In this document: positions 22,142-33,740 of the stretch, piece by piece
Layout: the number at the start of each line of letters is the position of its first letter
Numbering within the stretch: position 1 is the stretch's first letter
DNA from: Gigaspora rosea
Taxonomy: Eukaryota; Glomeromycota; Glomeromycetes; Diversisporales; Gigasporaceae
Length of the DNA stretch: 64,000 nt
NCBI GenBank assembly: GCA_003550325.1
Contig: QKWP01000038.1
Coordinates: 536,690-600,689 of the forward strand
Reading direction: 5' to 3'
The notes under the pieces: generated by a model
Seen by the model: only the letters and a program-made list of their open reading frames with translations
Databases searched by the model: none
What the model was told of the DNA's origin: nothing
Translations under genes and position numbers: made by a program

Positions 22142-22956
22142 GGGGGCATCCATAAATAACGTTATACAAGGGGGTTGGACAAATGATAACGTTTTTCTTA
22201 ATAAGGGGGTCATCTAAAGCCATGTGCATCACATGATATAGAGCCAATAAAATTGCTTGTTTTGATTGACACAGATCAGCCCGATGAAGAAAATAAAGTG
22301 AAAAAAAGTAAAAAACATCCAAAATACAAAAAACGAGCATCTAAACCTATCTTGGGGTATTAACAAAAAATGCGGAGAGGCAATTTTACTATATAGAACA
22401 TTCTAACTCTAACCCCAGACTAACTCTTACCCTAACCCTAATCAAAAAGTCAAAAACACATAACCGCACATGGCTTTAGACGTACCCTCAATAAGTAGGG
22501 GGTCAAAAAAATATAACGAAATTTTTTTAGAAAAAATCGACTGAAAATTGAACCAGTAGTTCAAATTTAGTGATTTTGGTATCATTCGATTCGTCTCAAT
22601 AAGAGGAGTCGAATGGTATCAATTTCATTTTATTTGGATCACTGGATCAAATTTTATTGGCCAAATACCTTTGGTTATTATGTTTTCTTATAAAATGACT
22701 ATAAAATCAATAGTTTTTTGTGAATAACTATTGAACCAGTAACCCAAATGAAATGATTTTGTTATCATTGGATTCGTTTCACTAAGATGAATCGAATGGT
22801 ATCTAAATTATCTGAATCGGATCACTGTGTCACAATATATTCAAGGTTTTATAAAATTTTATATATAAACATACGGATTTTGAAAAATTTTTTATATAGT
22901 AGAGGGGGTCCAGTGCTACTATAAGGGGGTACATAACGTTATTTATGGATGCCCCC
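22142..22956. mobile_element. Harbinger-like nonautonomous element (815 bp)
   Basis: The terminal inverted repeats begin GGGGGCATCCATAAATAACG and are flanked by the 3-bp duplication TAA at 22139-22141 and 22957-22959. A 3-bp TAA target fits the TWA target of PIF/Harbinger elements, but the family is inferred. Inside, a block of about 150 bp is present twice (from about 22549 and 22724). It has GAACCAGTA, then GATTCGT, then TCGAATGGTATC. No transposase is encoded. Confidence 0.75.
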
Positions 22957-22959
22957 TAA

Positions 22960-23633
22960 AACATTGTTTATGACTTTTGATTTTTAATACTTTTTGATAT
23001 TTCATACCGTATTTACCTGAAATAACGTACAGGGGCATTATTTTTTGAGGTTCAGGCCAAATTAAATTTAATTTAGGCTGAAATTCATAATTTTACCCCT
23101 GTGTATTATTTCAATAAACACGGCAATTTTTTTATATGATATTTAATTTTCTTTACTATTAATTTTCTTTTTTTGTGTTGTCATTGGTATTATAATTGTC
23201 TTCACTTCACTTGTGTAGTCATTTTTGTGTTTTCACTTTTTTTATGTTGTGTCGTTGTTGCATTCGATTGATTGTTTCAGTACCTCTTTGTTTGTTGGTG
23301 CTTTCAATTCATAATGGTTCTTTTTCAGAATAGCAGATCCAACTGTCAAATGATCATAAAATTCTCACAAATTCTTGTATAAACTTACAAATCGTAATAA
23401 TCGTAATAGGAGTTTATACTTGAGGTAAGTATTTAAATTTTTAAGAAAATAAACGAATGCAAATTTGTATATATTCTTAATAATTTCCATGCTTTACATT
23501 ATTCATTCAAATTTAGGAAGAAACTTAAACCAATCTAAAGTAAAAATTCGATATTAGAACTCATTGTATTATAAAGTTACTGATCACTAAATATTGTACA
23601 TATAACAGTTTAACTAGTACATCAAAACACAAG
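22960..23633. other. Intergenic region with a short palindromic MITE
   Basis: A roughly 117-bp inverted-repeat element spans 23007-23123, with ACCGTATTTACCTGAAATA at the left and its near inverse at the right. It has AGGGGCATTATTTTTTGAGG and CAGGCC inner blocks, and a shorter relative lies at 27338-27410. The rest is AT-rich sequence upstream of the ubiquitin-like gene. Confidence 0.45.
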
Positions 23634-24164
23634 ATGCAGATCTTTGTGAGAATATTGACTGGAAAAACTATTACTCTAGATGTAGAATCGAACAATACAA
23701 TTGGCAAAGTTAAACAATAAATACAAGATAAAGAAGACATTCCTCCTGATCAACAATATCTTATTTTTGCTAAACAGCAATTAGAAGATAGTTGAACCTT
23801 GTCTAATTATAAAGTCCAAAAGGAATTTATGGTGCATTTGATATGCAGACTATATGGCAGAATATTTCATAAAACTAGTGGTTGCACTGGATTTGATGAG
23901 TTACTACCACTCTCTCAAGCCAAAGAATGTACACTTTCTCAACCTGAAGAACATACACTTTTTCAACCTAAAGAATGTCAACAGGATTCTCTACAGGATG
24001 AAATTCATAATAATAGTTTTTTTTTTAATATTAATATGTTAATTTTCATTTCTAAGATAGGCTTTTCTTTTCTATATCTAGTTTTATTTTTACTTGTCAA
24101 TTCTACTAACATCTTTCTTCTTCCAGATTATAGATTTTGTCATGATTTTGAAACTTATTCTTAA
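23634..24164 (+). pseudogene. Ubiquitin pseudogene with C-terminal extension
   Basis: The frame starts MQIFVRILTGKTITLDVES and follows ubiquitin through IQDKEDIPPDQQ, LIFA, QLED and VQKEF to RLYGR, so the whole 76-residue fold is represented. Codon 29 (lysine in ubiquitin) is a TAA and codon 54 (arginine) is a TGA, so the gene is dead. Lysine 48 is glutamine, lysine 63 is kept, and the terminal Gly-Gly is Gly-Arg. After the ubiquitin unit an extension starts FHKTSGCTGFDELLPL and then repeats an eight-residue unit of LSQPKEC and LFQPKEC type three times. The final part, after about 24010, becomes AT-rich and may be intron or 3-prime sequence. A ubiquitin with a short tail suggests a diverged ubiquitin-like protein and not a polyubiquitin unit. 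Confidence 0.88.
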
Positions 24165-24186
24165 TATGATTAAGCACTTTGGTGGG

Positions 24187-26673
24187 TAGGGCTCCTATCG
24201 GATCAGACCGAACCGAACTTTTGTCAAGTTTGAATCCGGTTCGATTTTTGAACCGAACTCAAACTTTTTGTTTCAAACTTTTTAGTCAAGTTCGAGTTCG
24301 GTCCGGGTTCGGTCCGAAGTTTGTCAAAGTAGTTTGAAATCCGAATTAGTGATATGAATCAAAAATCGATTAATCGATTAGTGGATCGAGTTGGCAATAT
24401 GATTTTTTTTTTACTTAATTTTGTAGTATCACTTTTCGTCGTCGCGTTTTCAAGTCTCTTTTCGATGTTTCATGTTTGTTGATCTTCTTTTCTTTGTTTA
24501 ATAGCTTTTTTCATCATTTTCAGTTAGTCGTCTTCTACTAGTGTTTCTTCTTTTTGTTCATTTGCTGACGCCTTTTTTTGTTTTTAGGTTCATCGCTTCT
24601 TTTCGTCGTTTGCTAATGCATTTCTGTTCATTGTTTGCCAGTTCTTTTGTGCTTTTTTCGTTTGTATGCTGATGCCTTTCTTCGTCTTTTGCAGTATTTT
24701 AGGTTCGTCGTTTATTGGTGCTTGAATTGTAGTACTGTAATTTAGAGATAGAGTTAGTGTTAGTTGATACGCGGATTTAAAGATTAGGAATTAAAATAAA
24801 GATCAGGCTAGGGTTAGTAGTATAGTTAATGACGAGTAAGGTGAGTTAGAGTATAGGTAAGGGTTAGTGTTAGCAATAAGGTTAGTGTTTAAGGGTTAGG
24901 ATTAGTGATATCATTAGTAATAAGGTTAAATTTAGCAGCATAGTTAGCAAAGAGTTAGAGTTAGCGACAAAATTAATAATATAGTTAAGTTCTGAAACAT
25001 TTAATGTATAAAGAATTCTTATACAACGAACTTATTGTATAAAAATTTGAAATATATAAATAAAAAAAAATTAAAAAATGCGAAATTATATAGTATATAA
25101 TACCTACTACCCTCACGATGCTTCGTGAAAGGATAATATATACTACTCGTCACATAATGATAAAGACATAATTAATTGCAACAGGAAATTACTCCGGGCT
25201 CAATAAAAAAAATATTACAAAAAAACTAAAAATACAAAAAAAAAACTTACTCAAAAAATTTCACGCTACATCTTAAAACTACTATTGCACTACGTCCCAA
25301 TTCTAAATATCATATTACGTCCCAATTCTAAATACTGTATTGCCAAATCTAACTATTGATCTATAGATCGATAGTTAGATTTGGCAATACAGTATTTAGA
25401 ATTGGGACGTAGTGCGTTTAGAATTGGGACATAGCGCAATAGTTAGTTTTTAGAGTAGATTTTTTTTTTGTATTTTTAGTTCTTTTTGAAATATTTTTTT
25501 TTAGTGAGCTCGTAGTAATTTCCTGTTGCAATTAATTATATCTTTATCATTATGCAATGAGTAGTATATATTATCCTTTCACGAAGCATCGTGAGGGTAG
25601 TAGGTATTATGTACTATATAATTTCGCGTTTTTTATTTTAATTTATTTATTTATTTATTAACTTTTTTTATTTATAAGTTATGTTTCAATTTATTTTATT
25701 TATCTATACAATAAGTTCGTTTTAAAGAATGCTATTATATATTAAATGTTTCAGAACTTAACTATATTATTAACTTTATCGCTAACCCTAACGCTAACTA
25801 TACTGCTAAATTTAATCTATACCACTAACCCTAACCCTTAAACATTAACCTTATTGCTAACACCAACCCTTATCTATACTACTAACTCGTGGTTAACTAT
25901 ACTACCAACCCTAGCCTAATCTTTAAATCCGCGTATCAACTAACACTAACTCTATCTCTAAATCACAGTACTACGATTTAAGCACCAGTAAACGATGAAC
26001 CTAAAACATCTGAATAAGATGAAGAAAGGTATCAGCAAACAAACGAAATGAAGCACAAAGGAACTAGCAAACAACACACTAGCAAACGACGAAAAGAAGC
26101 GACGAACTGAAAGACAAAAAAAGGCGTCAGCAAACAAACAAAAAAAAAAACATCAGTAGAAGACGACGAACTGAAATGGTGAAAAAAGCCATTAAACAAA
26201 AAAAAGAGTATCAGCAAACATAAAACAGTATCAACGAACCTAAAGAGACTTGAAAACGTGACAGTGAAAGGTGATACTACAAAATTAAAAAAAAAAATCA
26301 ATAAATATGATATAAAAAAAAAACCGTGTAACTGGTGGTTTCTTTTGGTTACTGTACGATGCAGACGATGTAGATCTGATTAATCGATTAATCGATTAAT
26401 TGATTAATCGATTAATCGATTAGTTGATTAAAAATTTTCAACTAACTAATCGATTATGATTTTTTGCCCGATTCGTAACACTAATCCGAATACTAGTATA
26501 AATATTCGAACTTCAAACTAGTTTGACAAACTTCGGACCAAACCGAACCGAACTCTTAACTGAGTTTGAGTCTGGTTCGAAGTTTGAAACTAGCAAAATT
26601 TAGAGTTCGAGTTCGGTTCGATCCCGGATCGGATCCGAACCAAACCGAACCCGAACCGAACATAGGAGCACTA
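24187..26673. mobile_element. Outer hAT-type element hosting a nested palindrome
   Basis: The termini TAGGGCTCCTATCGGATC and TAGTGCTCCTATG in inverted orientation are flanked by the 8-bp TSD TTGGTGGG at 24179-24186 and 26674-26681. Its own sequence is only about 340 bp, split into two outer arms rich in GGTTCGGTC and GAACCGAAC. The 2.1-kb fold-back at 24347-26483 sits inside it. The TSD length and the TAGNG start fit hAT. Confidence 0.85.
24347..26483. mobile_element. Giant fold-back element (2.1 kb) with near-palindromic arms
   Basis: The ends TAGTGATATGAATC and TAGTGTTACGAATC in inverted orientation are flanked by the 8-bp TSD ATCCGAAT at 24339-24346 and 26484-26491. The two arms, roughly 1.0 and 1.1 kb, are inverted copies whose centre lies near 25363, at a CTATAG core. 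The arms contain ATCGATTAATCGATTA strings, a TTTCGTC-rich segment, a GGTTAGTGTTAG segment and a TACCCTCACGATGCTTCGTG hairpin. An 89-codon phenylalanine-rich frame on the minus strand (26032-26301) is a by-product. There is no transposase. Confidence 0.87.
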
Positions 26674-26681
26674 TTGGTGGG

Positions 26682-27477
26682 TATTATTTATCGCTTTTTA
26701 ATAAGTAGTATGGTTTGGTGGCAGATTTATTGATGATTGTTTTTCAACTCGCCTTATTAACAGATCTTTTTTTCTAGTTTCTTCTTTCTAGGTGCTGTTG
26801 TTAATATCATTGATTTATAGGATTAGAAAAGAAAATATCGGTTATTTAAAAATATCACTATGCAACAATATTTTGGTAATATTCATCACACGACGATATT
26901 CGTTATGCAATAATGTTCATTATGCAATAATGTTCATTATTCAATAACGTTCATTATATGATAATGTTATTTAATAAAAAAATCATTTAGTATATTTAAA
27001 TAATTATGTGATTAATTAAAGGTTTATTTTATCACTTATTATGTTACAAGAATTTAATAAAGAAAAAAATTTATATCAGTTTATTTTATTAAATTTGGAA
27101 TTTATTAAAAGTCAAATTTAAAGAATGATTAGATGCGACAGTAATTAAAAGTTAAATTTGACAATATGTTATATAATATAAGTAGGAGTATTATGGTGCA
27201 ATAGGCCCCTGGATAATACTAATAGAGTTATAAGTTGAGTTAATAGTAAATTTTGGGGCATTTTGTCCACTTTAAAAGCTTTAATTTTGTCTATTTTAAG
27301 TCTTATACATAGAAATAGTAAATTCTCGAAATTACAGGCATGGGCATTATTTTGAATTTTGACCTGAATTAAGCTTAATTCAGGCCAAAAATTTGAAATA
27401 ACACCCATGATTATTGTTGATTAATTGTTATTTGACCCCGTGATTTCGATTCTGATAGCTAGGATGTCTAGGATTAT
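26682..27477. other. Noncoding region with two small repeats
   Basis: About five copies of a GTTCATTATGCAATAAT unit of 17-19 bp run from about 26885 to 26965. A perfect-cored palindrome around AATTAAGCTTAATT, with flanking CAGGCC and GGGCATTATTT blocks, spans 27338-27410. It resembles the small MITE at 23007. There is no gene. Confidence 0.55.
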
Positions 27478-28291
27478 GATCTGGTAAATGCCAAATTATG
27501 CATTCGGTAAATTGCAAATTATACAAATTATGCAGACCCAGGATTAAGATTAAAAAAAATTTGCTGACCAACCAAATTTCAAGATCTTCCGTAATGCAAG
27601 ACAAATTTTATAACCGTCTATAAAACTATTTTTACGTGTTATAAAATTTTATTATAGAAATAATATTTTCGAACTCTAACCTTATTGCAAGATTTTATCC
27701 CTAATCTAAAAGCACAAATTTTACTAGAAATTTTTTTGTGTTCTAATTTTGCCCATGGTATGTACTAAAATTATCTGCAATTTACATTGTACAACCAATA
27801 GTGTGTATAATCAATAATTGTTACTATATTCGAAGTGTTATGAATATCAGTATGTAATTTTAGTATAATTTTATTAAACCTTACCATAGAGTTTGCTTAA
27901 TTATCACACCTTATAGAATTTAGGGTTAGATCTACCAGAACTTATGATTAATTCCAGGTTTTTTAGGAAGTGATATCTGTACCATAATGATCTGTAATTT
28001 CCTATATTCAGATCTATTAATTTTAAAGTGTAGATACTATAATAGTTTAGCCAGCATTATTCACATGATCTTACTCAGAATTAGTTAGCGTTAGAGTATA
28101 ATATAGGCCGACTTGATAATACACACTGTAATTTAATCTGTGTAATGACAATTGAGCAATAGAAATTCCTTTATACGAGAGAAAGGATAAATTATGTGAG
28201 ATTATGCGGGCTTCTTTAAATTATGTGAAATTGCATATTTTATGCACTATAAGGTGAATTATGCGAATATTGTGCCAGATTATAATCCTGG
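27478..28291. mobile_element. Possible nonautonomous element (814 bp)
   Basis: The ends CTAGGATTATGATCTGG and CCAGGATTATAATCTGG are inverted and match at 15 of 17 positions. AAATTATGCA-type strings lie just inside both ends. No clear TSD was found, so the boundaries are provisional. There is no coding capacity. Confidence 0.45.
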
Positions 28292-28386
28292 ACACTCTAC
28301 CAATGGCTATATAGTTAATCAATTGTAATGTTGCATTAGGGTATATAATGGCCTATTAAAATCAAACATTATATTTTAATAAAACG

Positions 28387-28674
28387 AATTTACATTTATT
28401 GACATAACTAATTAACCAAATAGCATGCAATTTTTTTAATTGAAGCTCACGACTAGCTCTATACTGAAATAGTGCCAATTTTTTCAATATTTTTATAAAA
28501 ATTTTTAGAAAATTAATGATTAATTTTTGAATTTCAATTTTTGTTATTTATATATATATATTTATTTAAAAACATTGAAAAATAGCTCTATTTCATTGTA
28601 GAGCTAGCGAGAGCTTCAATTTAAAAAAAATTGCATGTTATTTGGTTAATTAGTTATGTTAATAAATGTAAATT
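28387..28674. mobile_element. Short fold-back MITE (288 bp)
   Basis: Arms of about 90 bp are inverted copies: AATTTACATTTATTGACATA, then CCAAATAGCATGCAATTTTT, then GAAGCTC and TAGCTCTA on the left, mirrored at 28590-28674. The loop is AT-rich. The TSD is not clear. Confidence 0.7.
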
Positions 28675-29247
28675 ATCTTGGTAAAATTTATATCAATTTT
28701 GAATGTGCCCTGAATTATAATAAAGTGATTTAATAATATACTATTGAAGTTTTATTGATTTAAATAATAATCATAAAAATGTATAGCTAAAAATATACTA
28801 AAAAAATATCAAATAATAAATTATATTTTTTATTAAAAAATAAAAATAAATATTAATGTTCATATCAGTCGCACGATTTGTCACACTTTTTTGAACCATA
28901 TTTTTTTTTATATATAAAATTATACAAAAAACACATAAAATTACTATAAACTTGTTAGCCAAGATTAGTTTCAATCTACATATTAATTTAAAATTTGAAG
29001 TGATTGTTGGTGAAATGATATGAACCCGCTTTGAGCACTATGTTATATGAGGTGGGTGCGCGTTATTTCGGGACGCGCATGGGCGCTATTTTGAGCAAAA
29101 AAGCTCAATTTTTTAAAAACTCAAAATCCGAATTAATGCCCCGGCCCACTATTACGCGCAAATACGGTATGACAATTCTAATGCAAGCTAACTCAACCTC
29201 AACCACATCGTGGTCATCAGAATGGGGGTAAGTGTTAGAATTTTTTA
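28675..29247. other. AT-rich, then a GC-richer patch of unknown origin
   Basis: To about 29030 the sequence is AT-rich and empty. The interval 29030-29235 is notably richer in G and C, with CGCGCATGGGCGC and CCCCGGCCC. It holds a 66-codon frame without recognisable features. It abuts the solo LTR and may be element-derived. Confidence 0.35.
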
Positions 29248-29922
29248 TGTAACTCATAGTAGAAACCAAGAAAACTCTGCAACTTATATGACCTTAATCA
29301 CATACTGCGGTCACTGGAATAACTTACCGTAACTCATAGCGAAAGCAACTATTAAGGCGGGAGAGCGCATACGTTTTACCAATTTAACTCTAATAGTTAC
29401 TAGGAGATAAGTTTCTGATTTACTCGAATAGAGGTCTCTTCAGCACTACACTAGCTTCCTTTATTTTTCTTTAAGTAAAATCGAAGGGAACTTCTCTACT
29501 TGTATTGTATTGTATTGTGTTGTGTTCTATCGTATTGAATATCTTTATTGAAGTCAAATTCATTCGTTTATATACATTTGAATTTAATATACAACACGTT
29601 AATGTGTTGTTTGGCTCGTTAACGTGTTGTTTAACACGCTACGTGATTGTACAACTAAGCCTAGCACGTTGACGTGTTATTGTGAATGTTTATAATCCGC
29701 GCCCCTTAACAAGCATACGTGCTAACACGTTAACGTGTAGATTTTACAAAAAAGGGACGATTATATGTCAATCATCAAGTATACACAGATTTTGACTAAC
29801 ATTTAATGAATTATACAAAAATAGAAATGAAAGTTTCTATACTAAAGAGAAGATCTATTTACAAATAGGGTAAACTAATCGGAAAATTCGAATCTTCTAA
29901 TGTCACAATTCGAATTGTGACA
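29248..29922 (-). mobile_element. Solo LTR, Ty3/Gypsy-type (675 bp)
   Basis: Read on the minus strand, the element starts with a perfect 22-bp palindrome (29901-29922, half-site TGTCACAATTC) and ends TTACA. The LTRs of the 38307-46276 element also start TGTCACAA and end TTACA, and are 686 bp long. It contains a TATATAAA box near 29562, AATAAA about 20 bp further on, and several ACGTTAACGTGT palindromes upstream of the TATA box. No internal region and no TSD was found. It is a fossil of moderate age. Confidence 0.65.
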
Positions 29923-31800
29923 ATGGTAATACAAACAAACTAAATTTCAATCATTGTGTACAGACTGGATTTATCTCTTTTCGATTTAGTAGGATTGATT
30001 ACTATGTGATTTTTTACGAGCTCCGTGAGTCTCACGATTACAATACGGCAATAATTTAAATTCGTTATAATTTCAGAACTTGTGAGGACTTTTTATTATA
30101 ATTATATTAGATGGTTCCGCAAATATAGCAAATTAAGTGATTACATATATAGTACTCACGCACTTTGCAAAAAAATCACAATCTGATCAAATCTAACTCA
30201 GTAGAAAAGAGCGATAATAAATTCTGTAGCAAAATGTTTTACAGTAATTTATTGAGCCTTAACAACATACCATGTAACACTTAAATAACGAATAAGTTAT
30301 TTCCATTCACTTATTTGTAATTCAATTACATTATTAATATATCTTAATTTAGTAACAAGATATTTATTGTTGCGGCTGAAGCTGGAAATTTTAATTATTT
30401 TAATATGAAGTTTTCAAAAATTTTTTGGGCCACTTGTTAGGTTAGGAGGTTTAATAATAAAAGAGTATAAGTGGATTTAGTTAGGGCTTATATTTTAAAT
30501 CAAGGCCCCTAATTTCCAGCTTCAACTGCGACATGTATTAATTAGAATATTTGAATAGCTATTTATTACTAGGAAAAAAAAGATCTTAAATTTGATGATG
30601 TTATTTAAAAGGAGCGCCGTGTTCTACTCTTGTAAATTATATAAACATGCGAATGATCATCCTGATGACCATCATTAGTCATCCGGATATGTCATCCAGA
30701 ATCAAAAATTTATACCAGAATATCTATAATATCCTCGAATATCTGTAATAACTTCGAATATCTGTAATATCTTCGGATATCCGGATGTTTAACCAAACGG
30801 ATCCCAACACCAATTCAGAGGACGCGTCAACTGTTAGGCGAGATATAGTCATGTCATAGTATAATTAACTTATATGGTAATAATGTAAGATGGGTATAGA
30901 GTTTATGATTAGGAAAGGGTAAATGGTGATCATGATGAAACGTTTCAAAGGTTTAAGGGAGTTCAAAGAAGGCGATCGGTTACACCTGTAAAAAGATAGT
31001 AAATTTGAACTGTCTCATATAAACGTGAATTCTCTATAGTATTATGAGAAATGTGTATTTTGATCTGCACTTTTTATAGCTGTTTTCAAAATGGCGTGAG
31101 CAGTCGCAGATTGGATTTCCGAATTTTGATTAATCGGGATTTAAATTTTGCTAGTCCGAATCTCCAGTTCATGAAGTTACTATCGTTATATTTCCAATTT
31201 TACTAATCTATATATGGAATAACAGCTCTAACGTGATTTTCCCACACATCTCATTTTTCCTCATGCAATGCTACATATCATCAGGTAGGTTTTATTTTTG
31301 TAGAATCGATAGAATCTTAACTCCTAATATAATCGTATTAAAAAAGGATTTTTCAAAAAATCAAAAAAAAAAATTCAGCAAAAAAGCTGAACGGGTCACA
31401 TTTCAGCTACATATTCACGTGATCATACTGGTAAAAAATAAGAAACAGAAATAGAATGAGATCCACATGATACACTATTGATTATCCCCAATTATTTTAG
31501 GGATTAACATTACACTTTTCCATAACGATAATAATTGTTAATCGACATCCGGATTATCCGGATCCAAGTTTTTTTTATGTATATCAATATGCGGTTTTTT
31601 TTAAAAAAAGATTAAATTAAGGTAAAATGTACAATACATTTACAACAAAGATAAGCTGATACAAAAAGATTAACATATGGCCCTTAAATTTAAGGACAAA
31701 TAATAATATTCCATTCCTATAAAAAGTTGTCATTTTTATAATTTTCATAATTTGTGTATTTTGATTTCTTTTATAATTGTCGATCCAATTTGACTATCAA
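29923..31800. other. Intergenic region downstream of the transporter gene
   Basis: A MITE-like inverted repeat spans 30369-30532 (GTTGCGGCTGAAGCTGGAAA at the left, its near inverse at the right). About four tandem AATATCTGTAATATCTTCG units lie at 30716-30785. A CATCCGGATATCCGG family of small palindromes recurs at 30690-30790 and 31548-31562. No gene was recognised. The last 100 bases would be the 3-prime flank of the UNC93-like gene. Confidence 0.5.
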
Positions 31801-33740
31801 TCATGCGGAAATTTCCGAGTTATTTGTCGCAGCAACTTTTTCTTTGATACTCTTAGAATCATAATTAGTTTGCTTTATATTCAATACTACTAGGAGGGCA
31901 AAAGGAATTGAGATTGCTAGCAAAGCCCAACAAATAATAAGTTGGACCAGATAGGAAGTTCCAACAGCATCAATTCTCCAGGATATAGCACCACCTGCGG
32001 ATTGAACAGCCTTATAATAACTGCAATTGAAAATAATGTAAGATGTGAATAAATATTGTAAGCATCGACCGCCATCAGAGTTTGAAAATTTAATATTACC
32101 CAGTATATCTTGCCAGCACATTAGCATCGTTAGTAAGAGCACCCATGATCCAATATGCGAAACACTGATGTTAAAAATAAAAAAAAATAAAATAATAAAA
32201 TAAAATAAAATAATAGCATCATATAATATTTTTAATATATTATAATAAAATATAATATGATATAATATAATATGATATCATATCTGATATTTATGAGATA
32301 AAGTAAAGGGGACAAATGTTACCTGATATACGGCATCATATAGACCATATACAATAAACAATATTATTCTTGGAAAATAACTAGGATTGTACAGATCCAT
32401 ATTAACGTTAGGATCCTCGCGTTTATACGTCAGTTGAAAAAAGAGACCACCAATCCAAGCACCCATTAATATTATCGTAATAAGGGTAAGTCCTAAAATT
32501 CCACGACTTTTTCTTCCGAATTTTGACCAGTCAAGAAGTTTTCCAAAAAAGAAAGCAGCAAACATTTGAGCAGTCCAATACCATAAAGAGTTAAATGCTC
32601 TCGTACGAACGTCAAAATAAAATGCATTTACGCCATTGAACTGAAACAATATGTATTGGGTCAAACATTTGTCAGTAAAAAAAAAAAAAAATTAAAAAAA
32701 ATGATGTACACATTGAGATATAAATTGTACCTGATACGCGTAAAACCAATTACTGGCAATAAACATAGGAAAAAGTGCAAGCATTTTCCAATCTAGAAAT
32801 ATTTTTATAACACCAGTAATCTCTTCTTCCCATCTAGGAAATTTTTGAATAATAACAGGTTGGCCGTCATCACGAGTAACCTTATGAGGTGAAAGTAAAA
32901 ATAAGGATATCAATGAACCAAGACCCATGAGAATTATGAAACCAATATAGGTTCCATCATTAACAGATCCCGCAGTTGAATTCCAATTAAGTGCAAGTGG
33001 GATGATAGAACCAATAACACCACCTATATTAAATTAAGGATAATTGAGAAAAAGAATTTTTTATACTTTATAGAATTCATAAACAATTTATGTACCGAGA
33101 TTAAAAATCACCCAAAATATTCCAATGTATTCGCCTTTATCAGATTCGCTTGGATATGATAACATAATTGCGCCTTGACCTGTCCACAGTAGTGCAGCAC
33201 CTAAATATTATGTGTTAATATTATATCATCATTATTCATATATGCATTATTTAAAAATATACCTAGCCCAAGAATTGCGCCTGAAGCTATAGGAAAACCA
33301 TCTTGTTTTTGATGATTATAATATAAGAGCGAACCCGAATATAAAGCATAAGTTAAACCACCGAGAGCCATAGCAAAAGATGGACCAATTTTATTAACAA
33401 TTGGGCCAGCGAAAAGCCCACCAACAGCAAAACACGTATATAATGCTACATTGGCATTAGAGGCAACTTCTGTATTAAGCTGTCCACCACCACCCATCCC
33501 TACATAAAAGTTGTACAAAGAAATTCAATATTTTAATATTATAAATACAGCGAATTTATCAACAGAAAAAATATTGAAAAATTACCATTCAATGCATTAA
33601 ACATTCCAGAGGTAAGAAAACATATTAGACCTTTAATAGAAGTACAAGGAGTGAATTAAATTAATAAATTATGATACTATAATCCGAATTATCTTACCAA
33701 CAATAGCTACTTGCGTTAGAGGACTTGAATAGCGCAACAT
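31801..33740 (-). CDS. UNC93-like major facilitator membrane protein, eight exons
   Basis: This is a polytopic membrane protein of the UNC93-like branch of the major facilitator superfamily, predicted at 441 residues. The exons on the minus strand are 33740-33698, 33630-33586, 33499-33263, 33200-33096, 33023-32731, 32640-32323, 32164-32100 and 32020-31801. Every intron has GT/AG ends and a consistent phase. The N-terminus begins MLRYSSPLTQVAIVG and goes straight into the first membrane helix. Recognisable family blocks are NGMGGGGQLN, GALLWTGQGAIMLSYP-like ALLWTGQGAIMLSYPSE, GIFWVIFNLGG, SNWFYAYQFNGVNAFYFDVR and YWIMGALTNDANVLARYTG followed by YYKAVQSAGGAISW. About eleven to twelve hydrophobic helices are visible, with a polar loop near PHKVTRDDGQ in the middle. 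Substrates are unknown. Animal UNC-93 regulates a potassium channel and UNC93B1 traffics receptors, while fungal members are uncharacterised. The gene appears intact, and no inserted element interrupts it. Confidence 0.93.

Noticed and set aside
26032-26301. 89-codon minus-strand ORF
   Set aside because: It lies entirely in one arm of the 24347 fold-back element, and its T-rich composition explains the phenylalanine content.
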